Shown: positions 12,982 to 18,495 of the stretch, piece by piece
Layout: each line of letters begins with the position of its first letter
How positions within the stretch are numbered: the stretch's first letter is position 1
NCBI GenBank assembly: GCA_964530195.1
Contig: CAZGXQ010000004.1
Span: 1 to 18,495 of the forward strand
Reading direction: 5' to 3'
Length of the DNA stretch: 18,495 nucleotides
From: CAZGXQ01 sp964530195
Lineage (GTDB): Bacteria; Patescibacteriota; Minisyncoccia; Minisyncoccales; GBS-2
Made by a program: the position numbers and the translations under genes
The notes under the pieces: model-generated
Database searches by the model: none
What the model was told of the DNA's origin: nothing
The model's input: the letters and a program-made list of their open reading frames with translations, nothing else

Positions 12982-15087
12982 TTATTTTCTTTTTCCCTCA
13001 ATAATTTCTTTTGCAATGTTTTCTGGAACTTCTTGGTAATGACTAAATTCCATTGTAAAAGTTCCTCTTCCCTGTGTCAAGGATCTTAAAGTAGTTGCAT
13101 ATCCAAACATTTCAGCAATGGGCACTTTAGCTAAAATGATTTTGTAATTTTGTCTTTCAATAACTTGTTCAATTTTTCCTCTCTTTGCGCTTAAATCTCC
13201 AATTACCTCCCCAAAATATTCAGCAGGAACGGTTACTTCAACCTTCATTATTGGTTCTAGTAAAACAGGCTTTGCTTTTTTCGCTGCCTCTTGAAGAGCT
13301 ATTGAGGCTGCAATTTTGAAGGCAAACTCTGAAGAATCAACCTCATGGAAAGAACCATCAAAAAGAGTAACTTTCAAATCAATAAGAGGATAGCCAGCCA
13401 ATACTCCTTTTTCCATTGCTTCTTTTACTCCTTTTTCAACAGCTGGAATAAACTCTTGTGGAATTATTCCTCCTTTTATTGCATCGACAAACTCAAAACC
13501 TGAACCTCTTTCTTTCGGTTCAACTCTTATAATAACATGCCCATATTGCCCTCTACCTCCAGATTGTCTAATATATTTCCCTTCTGCTTCAGCTATTCCT
13601 TTTATTGTTTCTTTGTAAGCTACTTGGGGTTTCCCTAAATTTCCCTCAACTTTGAATTCTCTTTTTAATCTATCAGTAATTATTTCCAAATGCAACTCTC
13701 CCATTCCAGAAATTATTGTTTCTCCTGTTTCTTCATCGACTTTAAATTTAAATGTCGGGTCTTCGTCGGTTAATTTTTTCAAACCAATTGTTAGTTTTTC
13801 TTGATCTGCTTTTGATTTTGGCTCAATTCTAATTGAAATCACGGGCTCTGGGAAAGTAATTTTTTCTAAAACAATTGGATTAGCTTCATCACAAAGTGTA
13901 TGACCAGTGGAAGTATTTTTCAATCCAACTGTGGCTAAAATATCTCCAGCAAAAGCTTCTTCTACTTCTTCTCGATCTGCTGCATGCATTCTTAAAATTC
14001 TTCCAATTCTTTCTTTCTCTCCAGTTGTAGTATTTAAAACATAAGATCCTCTTTTTAATGTTCCAGAATAAACTCTAAAAAATGTTAAGGTTCCAACATA
14101 AGGATCAGTTTGAATTTTAAAAGCTAAGGCTGAGAAAGGTTCGTCATCTGATGGCTTTCTTTCAATAATTTCTCCTGTTCTTGGATCGGTTCCTTTAATT
14201 GCTTTTAAATCAGCTGGAGATGGTAGATAATAAATAATTGCATCTAATAAAGGCAAAACCCCAATTCTTTTAAAAAGAGAGCCAAACAAAACTGGAAAAA
14301 TTTTACATTTAATCACTGCTCCTCTTAAAGCTTTCCTCAATTCATCAATGGAAATTTCTTGATGGGATAAATATTTTTCCAACAATAAATCGTCTTCGGC
14401 AACAATTCTTTCAACTAACTTTTCTCTCCATTCTTGAGCTAAGTCTTTAAGTTCGTTTGGAATTTCAAATTCTTTTTGTATTTCACCTTCTTTTCCTTCA
14501 AATTTCAACATTTTCATTGTCAACAAGTCAATTAATCCTTCAAAAGAACTTTCTTGACCAACTGGTAATTGAATCGGAAAAGCGTTTGGAGAAAGTCTTT
14601 TCCAAATTGACTCTAAATTCATTTGAAAATCTGCTCCTACTTTATCCATTTTATTTACAAAACAAAGACGGGGCACTGAAAAGTTATCAGCTTGACGCCA
14701 AACGGTTTCAGATTGAGATTGAACACCAGCTGATCCATCAAAAACCACTATTGCTCCATCCAAAACCCTCAAAGATCTTTGAACTTCAGCTGTGAAATCA
14801 ATGTGTCCTGGAGTATCAATAATGTTTATTTGATACTCTTCTCTTTTTGAATCTATAGGATAAGTGGGTGTCCAATAACAAGAAGTAGCTGCAGCCATAA
14901 TTGTTAATCCTCTTTCTCTCTCTTGAATCATCCAATCCAAAGGTGTAGTACCCTTTTCTAAAGTACCAATTTTGTGAACTCTTCCAGTATAATATAAAAC
15001 ACAGGTAGTTGTTGTAGTTTTACCTGCTGAAATGTGGGCAATAAATCCAATATTTCTATATCTTTCAATTGGATATTTTCTGGGCAT
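12982..15087 (-). CDS. fusA: Elongation factor G
   Basis: A GTPase that drives translocation of tRNAs and mRNA and, with RRF, ribosome recycling. The 701 residues cover all five domains. The G motifs are AHISAGKT (17-24), ERGLTI with T62, DTPGH (91-95) with catalytic His95, and NKMD (145-148). The RQSGGRGQYGHV stretch of domain IV and the SLTQGRGTFTMEFSHY of domain V are intact. The P-loop is unusual: the normally conserved AHIDAGKTTTTER reads AHISAGKTTTTTC, so an aspartate is Ser20 and the Glu-Arg pair is Thr28-Cys29. It follows rpsG by nine bases. The rest of the protein looks functional. Confidence 0.98.
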   Translation of the reverse strand: MPRKYPIERYRNIGFIAHISAGKTTTTTCVLYYTGRVHKIGTLEKGTTPLDWMIQERERGLTIMAAATSCYWTPTYPIDSKREEYQINIIDTPGHIDFTAEVQRSLRVLDGAIVVFDGSAGVQSQSETVWRQADNFSVPRLCFVNKMDKVGADFQMNLESIWKRLSPNAFPIQLPVGQESSFEGLIDLLTMKMLKFEGKEGEIQKEFEIPNELKDLAQEWREKLVERIVAEDDLLLEKYLSHQEISIDELRKALRGAVIKCKIFPVLFGSLFKRIGVLPLLDAIIYYLPSPADLKAIKGTDPRTGEIIERKPSDDEPFSALAFKIQTDPYVGTLTFFRVYSGTLKRGSYVLNTTTGEKERIGRILRMHAADREEVEEAFAGDILATVGLKNTSTGHTLCDEANPIVLEKITFPEPVISIRIEPKSKADQEKLTIGLKKLTDEDPTFKFKVDEETGETIISGMGELHLEIITDRLKREFKVEGNLGKPQVAYKETIKGIAEAEGKYIRQSGGRGQYGHVIIRVEPKERGSGFEFVDAIKGGIIPQEFIPAVEKGVKEAMEKGVLAGYPLIDLKVTLFDGSFHEVDSSEFAFKIAASIALQEAAKKAKPVLLEPIMKVEVTVPAEYFGEVIGDLSAKRGKIEQVIERQNYKIILAKVPIAEMFGYATTLRSLTQGRGTFTMEFSHYQEVPENIAKEIIEGKRK
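13052..13080 (-). promoter_or_regulatory. Possible internal promoter upstream of tuf, inside fusA
   Basis: On the minus strand TTGACA (13080-13075) and TACAAT (13057-13052) are 17 bases apart, a full -35 match and a 5/6 match at -10. A start near 13045 would give tuf a leader of about 115 bases. E. coli also has internal tuf promoters within fusA. The caution is that these bases encode the conserved LTQGRGTFTM peptide of EF-G, so the match may be a by-product of coding. Confidence 0.35.
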
Positions 15088-15096
15088 AAAGAAAAT

Positions 15097-15564
15097 TTAA
15101 AAGGCAAAATGGGCAAAAGCTTTATTAGCTTCTGCCATTTTATGGGTATCTTCTTTTTTCTTTATTGCTGCTCCTGTATTGTTTGCTGCATTTATTAATT
15201 CTTCGGCTAATTTTTCTTTCATTGCTTTTCCCTTCCTACTTCTTGCCACTTCTAAAATCCATCGCATTGCCAAAAATTGACCTCTCTCTAATGGAACTTC
15301 TCTTGGAACTTGATAGGTAGCACCTCCAATTCTCATTGGTCTAACTTCCAACAAAGGTCTAACATTCTCTATGGCTCTTTCAAAAACTTCAAGTGGATCT
15401 TTTTTTGTTTTTTCTTTTATGATTTCAAATGCTTGATAAACAATTTTTCTTGCCTTTTCTTTTTTCCCTCTTCTCATTACATGATTGATAAATTTTGAAA
15501 CCAAAATACTATTGTAAAGGGGGTCTGGAGGAATAATTCTTTTTACCTTCTTTTTCCTTCTCAT
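15097..15564 (-). CDS. rpsG: 30S ribosomal protein S7 (uS7)
   Basis: A head assembly initiator that binds the 3' domain of 16S rRNA and touches E-site tRNA. In E. coli it also represses the str operon. The 155 residues show the family pattern: RIIPPDPLYNSILVSKFINH (9-28), VMRRGKKEKARKIVYQAFE, ENVRPLLEVRPMRIGGATYQ, VPREVPLERGQFLAMRWI and NKAFAHF at the end. It overlaps the end of rpsL by four bases, implying coupled translation. Confidence 0.98.
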   Translation of the reverse strand: MRRKKKVKRIIPPDPLYNSILVSKFINHVMRRGKKEKARKIVYQAFEIIKEKTKKDPLEVFERAIENVRPLLEVRPMRIGGATYQVPREVPLERGQFLAMRWILEVARSRKGKAMKEKLAEELINAANNTGAAIKKKEDTHKMAEANKAFAHFAF

Positions 15565-15974
15565 TGTTTTTCTCTCTTTGTTCCATACTTTGACCTTTCT
15601 TGCTTTCTTCCTTCAACCCCTGCTGCATCTAAAGTTCCTCTTACAATGTGATATTTTACTCCTGGCAAATCTTTAACCCTTCCTCCCCTTACTAAAACAA
15701 TCGAATGTTCTTGTAAGTTATGCCCTTCTCCTGGAATATAAGCTGTAATTTCTGCTCCATTAGTCAATCTTACCCTAGCCACCTTTCTTAAGGCAGAGTT
15801 TGGTTTTTTGGGAGTCATCGTGAAAACTTTCAAGCATATCCCTCTTTTGAAAGGAGATGGATAGTTAACTGGTTTATTTTTCAATCTGTTAAACCCAAAA
15901 AGCAGTGCTTTTGATTGTGAATATTTTGGAACTTTTTTCCTTCCTTTTTTAATTAATTGATGAATTGTTGGCAT
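15561..15974 (-). CDS. rpsL: 30S ribosomal protein S12 (uS12)
   Basis: A decoding-centre protein and the first gene of the supercluster. The 137-residue protein has the decoding loops PKKPNSALRK (55-64) and KDLPGVKYH (101-109). D102 is at the position that E. coli modifies by methylthiolation. A stretch of about 12 extra residues before KRGICLKV (roughly 22-42) makes it longer than the 124-residue E. coli protein; this longer form occurs in other bacteria. The lysines where streptomycin-resistance changes occur look wild type. A promoter ends directly in front of the ATG. Confidence 0.98.
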   Translation of the reverse strand: MPTIHQLIKKGRKKVPKYSQSKALLFGFNRLKNKPVNYPSPFKRGICLKVFTMTPKKPNSALRKVARVRLTNGAEITAYIPGEGHNLQEHSIVLVRGGRVKDLPGVKYHIVRGTLDAAGVEGRKQERSKYGTKREKQ

Positions 15975-15981
15975 AAAAAAT

Positions 15982-16009
15982 AATTTATCAAAATTTATTT
16001 GAATGTCAA
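15982..16009 (-). promoter_or_regulatory. Main promoter of the ribosomal supercluster, predicted leaderless
   Basis: On the minus strand TTGACA (16009-16004) is followed, after 16 bases, by TAAATT (15987-15982). A TG one base upstream of the -10 box gives an extended -10 element. The start site should fall near 15975, and the rpsL ATG begins at 15974. The transcript would then have no leader or only a base or two. The promoter occupies the 39-base gap after the M50 protease gene. Confidence 0.65.
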
Positions 16010-16013
16010 GCGT

Positions 16014-16598
16014 TCAAAAATAAAAAACAAAAAAACCTGCAATTCCTATCATTACTATCCAGGCTAAAGCTGACCAATTTATCACTTTTAACCCATCTAA
16101 GGGAGGAAAGGGTAAAAGATTAAAAAATGCTAACCAAGAATTTATGTAAAAACCATGAGAAATAATTCGAGAAAGCAAAACATTTTCAAATTTAAAAAAA
16201 TGACCCAAAGCCAAAAATAAAAAAGCTAAAATTAAATTTGAAAAAGGACCCGAAGCTGCAATTTTTCCATTTTCTCTTTCTGAAATAAAACCAAAAATAA
16301 AAACAGCGCCAGGAGCAGCGAAAATAAAACCAGAAAAACTAAAAAGGAGTGCCAAAATTAATCCAAGATCAAATTTTCTAAATTCTGCCCAACAATTATA
16401 TTTTTGAGCCAAAATTTTGTGGAAAATTTCATGGACTAAAAAAGCAATTCCAACACTCAAACTAGAAACTAAAAGATTTTCTGAAAAGTTAAAAAATCCA
16501 TAAGGAGTTCTACTCAAAACTATTGCAAAAGAAATGGAAATTACAGCCCATGCCCACAAAAGATCAACTAATTCTTTTTCTGAAAAACTAATTCTCAT
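16014..16598 (-). CDS. Membrane zinc metalloprotease, M50 / site-2 protease-like
   Basis: A probable intramembrane protease of the short M50B type (Rv/FtsH-independent SpoIVFB-like group). The sequence shows the zinc motif HEIFH (residues 56-60 from the chosen start), a GPFSN motif (127-131) and the second metal motif NLLPFPPLDG (160-169) with the aspartate ligand. About five to six hydrophobic segments cover most of the 194 residues, with no PDZ domain. I chose the ATG at 16598, giving MRISFSEKEL; an upstream ATG at 16640 adds a basic stretch and overlaps rpmB. It is divergent from rpmB and lies just upstream of rpsL, but no functional link is shown. The substrate is unknown. Confidence 0.85.
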   Translation of the reverse strand: MRISFSEKELVDLLWAWAVISISFAIVLSRTPYGFFNFSENLLVSSLSVGIAFLVHEIFHKILAQKYNCWAEFRKFDLGLILALLFSFSGFIFAAPGAVFIFGFISERENGKIAASGPFSNLILAFLFLALGHFFKFENVLLSRIISHGFYINSWLAFFNLLPFPPLDGLKVINWSALAWIVMIGIAGFFVFYF

Positions 16599-16615
16599 TG
16601 ATTTTTTATTTTTCT

Positions 16616-16621
16616 TATGAT
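16616..16621 (+). promoter_or_regulatory. Weak candidate -10 box of rpmB
   Basis: TATGAT lies 12 bases before the rpmB ATG, a 5/6 match to TATAAT. The predicted start would be near 16628, leaving a leader of only about six bases. No proper -35 box is at the right distance, so the call is weak. The 35 bases between the M50 start and the rpmB start hold both divergent promoters or parts of them. Confidence 0.25.
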
Positions 16622-16633
16622 AACATTTTTTAT

Positions 16634-16837
16634 ATGCCAAAACAATGTGAGATTTGTCAAAAAAAATCTAAAATAGTTTTTAAAAGGAAAAAGCTTAGAG
16701 GAAAATATAATCCCACTGGAAAAAGAAGGCAAAAACCAAATTTGCAATGGGTTAAACTCCCCTCTGGAAAAAGAATTTTAGCTTGCACAAAGTGTAGAAA
16801 ACTTTTGTTAAAAGGGAAAATAGAAATCGGAGTGTAG
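16634..16837 (+). CDS. rpmB: 50S ribosomal protein L28 (bL28)
   Basis: A large-subunit protein near the E site. I chose the ATG at 16634, giving MPKQCEICQK and 67 residues, the family's usual start; an earlier in-frame ATG at 16598 would lie in the M50 gene. Two CxxC pairs (C5, C8 and C51, C54) form the zinc site of the C+ form. The NPTGKRRQKPNLQWVKLPSG core matches the L28 pattern of TKRRxxPNLQ. The last four codons, including the TAG stop, lie partly inside the tRNA-Pro gene, a 10-base overlap. It is the only plus-strand protein gene in the window. Confidence 0.9.
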   Translation: MPKQCEICQKKSKIVFKRKKLRGKYNPTGKRRQKPNLQWVKLPSGKRILACTKCRKLLLKGKIEIGV

Positions 16838-16898
16838 GATAACGGTAGTCCGCATCCTTGGGGTGGATGTAGTCCGGGTTCAATTCCCGGCACTCCGA
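16828..16898 (+). tRNA. tRNA-Pro (anticodon GGG)
   Basis: A complete 71-base cloverleaf can be folded by eye. The acceptor stem pairs CGGAGTG with CACTCCG. The D arm is GGAT/GTCC with an AACGGTA loop. The anticodon stem is CATCC/GGATG with loop TTGGGGT, giving anticodon GGG. The variable loop has four bases, and the T arm is CCGGG/CCCGG with loop TTCAATT. The first pair C1-G72, discriminator A73 and G37 are the identity features of bacterial tRNA-Pro. CCA is not encoded (the A is followed by CA), so CCA must be added. Its first ten bases are also the end of rpmB. Confidence 0.96.
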
Positions 16899-16904
16899 CA
16901 AATT

Positions 16905-17042
16905 TAAAAGGGCCCTGCCTCATTTCTAGAGATTCATGGAAAAGAACAAAAGTGGGTGTCGAAGTCTACTCCCTCAGGAGTAGAATCATTTCCGACTCCC
17001 ATAGAAAGCTTTTGTCCCAGAATCCTAGAAAGGGCAGGGCCC
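16905..17042 (-). ncRNA. Candidate rod-shaped small RNA (about 133 nt), family not recognised
   Basis: The minus-strand transcript predicted from 17042 would fold almost end to end. The base is a perfect 10-bp helix (GGGCCCTGCC with GGCAGGGCCC). Next is an 11-bp helix with one bulge (UUCUAGGAUUC with GAAUC-U-CUAGAA), then ACAAAAG/CUUUUGU and UGGG-A-GUCG/CGAC-A-CCCA. The tip is 8 bp (UCUACUCC/GGAGUAGA) with a UGAG loop. Asymmetric internal loops lie on the 5' side. The basal helix followed by TTTT (16908-16905) can act as the terminator. The rod shape resembles 6S RNA, but length and sequence do not settle it; SRP RNA is excluded because its GGAA-capped domain is missing. On the plus strand the same hairpin may stop the rpmB-tRNA transcript. 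Confidence 0.75.
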
Positions 17043-17048
17043 AATTTT

Positions 17049-17078
17049 ATTTTAGTTCTTTTCAAAAGTGGTTGTCAA
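17049..17078 (-). promoter_or_regulatory. Promoter of the rod-shaped small RNA
   Basis: On the minus strand TTGACA (17078-17073), an 18-base spacer and TAAAAT (17054-17049) are followed by six bases. The next base is the first G of the RNA's basal helix at 17042. The exact match between the predicted start and the start of the hairpin supports both calls and fixes the strand. Confidence 0.7.
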
Positions 17079-17194
17079 GTATGAAAAACTATTTTGTCAT
17101 AAATTCCTTTCCATAAAATCCGAAAACCAAATAACAAAGAGAGACGTAGAGAAATTATAAGCAATTTTTCTTGTTCTAGTTTATTATTCTCTTT

Positions 17195-17839
17195 TTATTT
17201 TGGGGTAAAAATTGGTAAAGAAAGAACCTCTACCTTAGTATTCAGCTTTTTTACTTCCCCGTCAACGCTTTTAAGCTCTATATTAAGAAAATATTCTCCC
17301 GGCAAAGCATTAAAAGGAACTCTCCAATGTCCTTCCCATTGATAAACATTTCTACCTTTTGGAAAAGTTCTTACAACTTCTATTTCCTGTTCAAGTGTAG
17401 AATTACTCATTTTTCCTGTTATTTGAGCGATTTTAGGAAAGTCGCAATCTTCTATCCAAAAAATAAAAAGTAAAGTTTCTCCTGGAAAGATAGCAGACGG
17501 AATTAAAATTAATCCTTCAACAAATCGAGGACATTCTTGTTCTAGATTTTTCAATACAAAAACCTTATTTCTTTCACCAAATAAAGAATAGTATTCAAAG
17601 GGTAAACGAGACATCTCTTCAATTAACTTTGTTGAAGGGTTTTGAATTTCAACTAGGTTGGCTTTTTCTTCTTTTTTTATTTCAATAAAGGGTTGGGTTG
17701 TTTTTTCTTTTTTAATTTTTTCTACTTTTTCAATTAAAAAAATGACAAAGAAAGAGCTAATCAAGAAAATAATTCCAAAAAGAAAAATTTTAGTAAATCT
17801 CTTTTTAAATTCTGAACTTGTTGGCAAAATTAAAGGCAT
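17195..17839 (-). CDS. Membrane-anchored protein of unknown function
   Basis: I do not recognise this 214-residue protein. It has a basic start (SSEFKKRFTK) and one hydrophobic segment at about 18-36, so it is probably held in the membrane with the rest outside. A charged, lysine-rich stretch (37-65) leads into a predicted beta-rich domain containing IFPGETLLFIFWIEDCDFP and LPGEYFLNIELKSVDGEVKK, which suggests an immunoglobulin-like sandwich. Two cysteines (in QECPR and EDCDF) could form a disulfide. It follows the Cys-rich secreted protein gene by 32 bases and may be cotranscribed. After its TAA stop the same frame stays open for 39 more codons. Confidence 0.75.
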   Translation of the reverse strand: MPLILPTSSEFKKRFTKIFLFGIIFLISSFFVIFLIEKVEKIKKEKTTQPFIEIKKEEKANLVEIQNPSTKLIEEMSRLPFEYYSLFGERNKVFVLKNLEQECPRFVEGLILIPSAIFPGETLLFIFWIEDCDFPKIAQITGKMSNSTLEQEIEVVRTFPKGRNVYQWEGHWRVPFNALPGEYFLNIELKSVDGEVKKLNTKVEVLSLPIFTPK

Positions 17840-17846
17840 AATTACT

Positions 17847-17872
17847 TATAAAAGCATATTATAAAAGCATAT
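17847..17872. repeat. Two tandem copies of a 13-bp A/T-rich unit
   Basis: TATAAAAGCATAT occurs at 17847-17859 and again, directly adjoining, at 17860-17872. The repeat touches the stop codon of the upstream gene and lies just before the start of the membrane-anchored protein gene. On the minus strand it creates two TATAAT hexamers (17876-17871 and 17863-17858), either of which could be a -10 box for the next gene. No strong -35 box accompanies them. Confidence 0.7.
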
Positions 17873-18495
17873 TATAATGGACAATAACTAAAATAAAGAC
17901 ACCCCTCCCAATCACTAGGACATTGAAGCGCGGGAGCACAGGAGCCACTTGATACATACCTTTGATATACTAAAAGCTTGCAAGCGCTAGATTTACATTT
18001 ATCAGGCGGATCGCAGTCACACCTAATTTGCGCCTGTTTTTTGTAGACATAATAACCCAATCCCCATGGCCCTGGGACGCAACACTCACCGTAATCTTGG
18101 TATTTACAATCACACTTGCATACAGTGCAACAATCTACTGGTTCTGGTGTAGGAGTTGGTGTTCTGGTAGGAGTAGGTGTTGGTGTGCTAGTAGGAGTTG
18201 GTGTTGGAGTGGGAGTTGCAGTGGGGGTTGGAGTGGGAGTTGGAGTGGGAGTTCTAGTTGGAGTTGGTGTTGGTGTTGGAGTTGGAGTTGGAGTTCTGGT
18301 GGGGGTGGGTGTTGGGGTTCGAGTAGGGGTGGGGGTAGGGGTGGGTGTTACCGTAGTAGGACAAGTTAAAGTTTTTCCTAAACAATTGTTTGTTTCATTG
18401 GATTCATCAACCATGTTGTTGTAATTGTCAGCACAAACTCGAAGATTATAAGTTTGACCTGAAGTACATTGCCAAGTAAATTTTCCTGTTCTTTG
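17872..18495 (-). CDS. Secreted protein, C-terminal part: CARDB-like end, Thr-Pro linker, Cys-rich tail
   Basis: The frame is open to the right edge, so this is the 3' part of a longer gene; the first ATG in the window (18414) is internal. The start of the visible part (YNLRVCADNYNNMVDESNET, then NNC) matches the final strand of CARDB-type adhesion domains. A run of 34 Thr-X dipeptides follows, mostly Thr-Pro, with Arg, Ala or Ser at intervals, as in extracellular spacer regions. The last 86 residues contain 15 cysteines, several in pairs (DCC, ECC), fitting a disulfide-rich or metal-binding outer domain. The role is unknown; a cell-surface adhesion or attachment role is inference. Confidence 0.8.
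   Translation of the reverse strand, partial: QRTGKFTWQCTSGQTYNLRVCADNYNNMVDESNETNNCLGKTLTCPTTVTPTPTPTPTRTPTPTPTRTPTPTPTPTPTPTRTPTPTPTPTPTATPTPTPTPTSTPTPTPTRTPTPTPEPVDCCTVCKCDCKYQDYGECCVPGPWGLGYYVYKKQAQIRCDCDPPDKCKSSACKLLVYQRYVSSGSCAPALQCPSDWEGCLYFSYCPL
18145..18348 (-). repeat. Six-base repeat array encoding (Thr-Pro)n
   Basis: About 34 copies of a degenerate ACxCCx hexamer on the minus strand encode the Thr-Pro linker of the secreted protein. The third codon positions vary (A, T, C or G), and Arg, Ala or Ser replaces Pro at irregular intervals. The array is therefore protein-constrained and not a young pure microsatellite. Copy number could still change by slippage, altering linker length in steps of two residues without breaking the frame. 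Confidence 0.85.

Noticed and set aside
16657..16923. An 88-codon minus-strand frame opposite rpmB and tRNA-Pro
   Set aside because: It is antisense to L28 and to the whole tRNA; its VPGIEPG...GLPLSYTP stretch is the typical artefact of translating a tRNA gene backwards.
16905..17042. Reading the rod-shaped element as SRP RNA (ffs) or tmRNA
   Set aside because: The tip loop is UGAG and no GGAA-capped SRP domain with its conserved internal loops is present; there is no tag frame or tRNA-like end.
18145..18348. The regular repeat as a CRISPR array
   Set aside because: The unit is six bases with no spacers and it encodes Thr-Pro in frame.
18028..18424. Plus-strand Gly-Val and Trp-Ser-Gly rich frames opposite the Thr-Pro repeat
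   Set aside because: They are the antisense of a low-complexity hexamer array; the minus strand has a coherent secreted protein with a domain on each side.

Overview
The window looks like part of a Patescibacteria/CPR genome, probably Parcubacteria-like. The sequence is AT-rich and nearly all genes lie on the minus strand. It carries a fused str-S10-spc ribosomal supercluster in which rpsE (S5) is followed by rplO (L15) with only a 3-base gap and no rpmD (L30); absence of L30 is a known CPR trait. TGA ends several genes (secY, map, the M50 protease), so this is the standard code and not the UGA=Gly code of Absconditabacteria/Gracilibacteria. The exact lineage is inference.

Layout, in the direction of transcription (right to left, minus strand): (1) 18495-17195, the 3' part of a secreted protein (CARDB-like end, Thr-Pro linker, Cys-rich tail), then a membrane-anchored protein of unknown function. 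(2) 17078-16905, a probable small-RNA gene with its own promoter, forming a 133-nt rod-like hairpin. (3) 16634-16898, on the plus strand, rpmB (L28), whose stop codon lies inside the following tRNA-Pro(GGG) gene. (4) 16598-16014, an M50/site-2-protease-like membrane protein, divergent from rpmB. (5) 15974-372, the supercluster: rpsL, rpsG, fusA, tuf, rpsJ, rplC, rplD, rplW, rplB, rpsS, rplV, rpsC, rplP, rpmC, rpsQ, rplN, rplX, rplE, rpsN, rpsH, rplF, rplR, rpsE, rplO, secY, an adenylate-kinase-family gene, and map. (6) 388-201, a second probable small-RNA gene with a perfect consensus promoter (TTGACA-17-TATAAT) and an intrinsic terminator. (7) 174-1, the start of a family 2 glycosyltransferase.

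The supercluster encodes much of the ribosome (both subunits), the two main elongation factors, the SecY protein-export channel, a nucleotide kinase and the enzyme that trims N-terminal methionine. Its genes are a few bases apart or overlap. A good promoter sits directly in front of rpsL and would place the transcript start at or next to the start codon. Shine-Dalgarno sequences are essentially absent, so leaderless or SD-independent initiation is likely.

The features most worth following up are the two GC-rich small-RNA genes, which I could not assign to a known family; the overlap of rpmB with tRNA-Pro; a perfect 12-bp hairpin in front of rplC; and changes at usually conserved positions in L16, EF-G and the adenylate-kinase-like protein.
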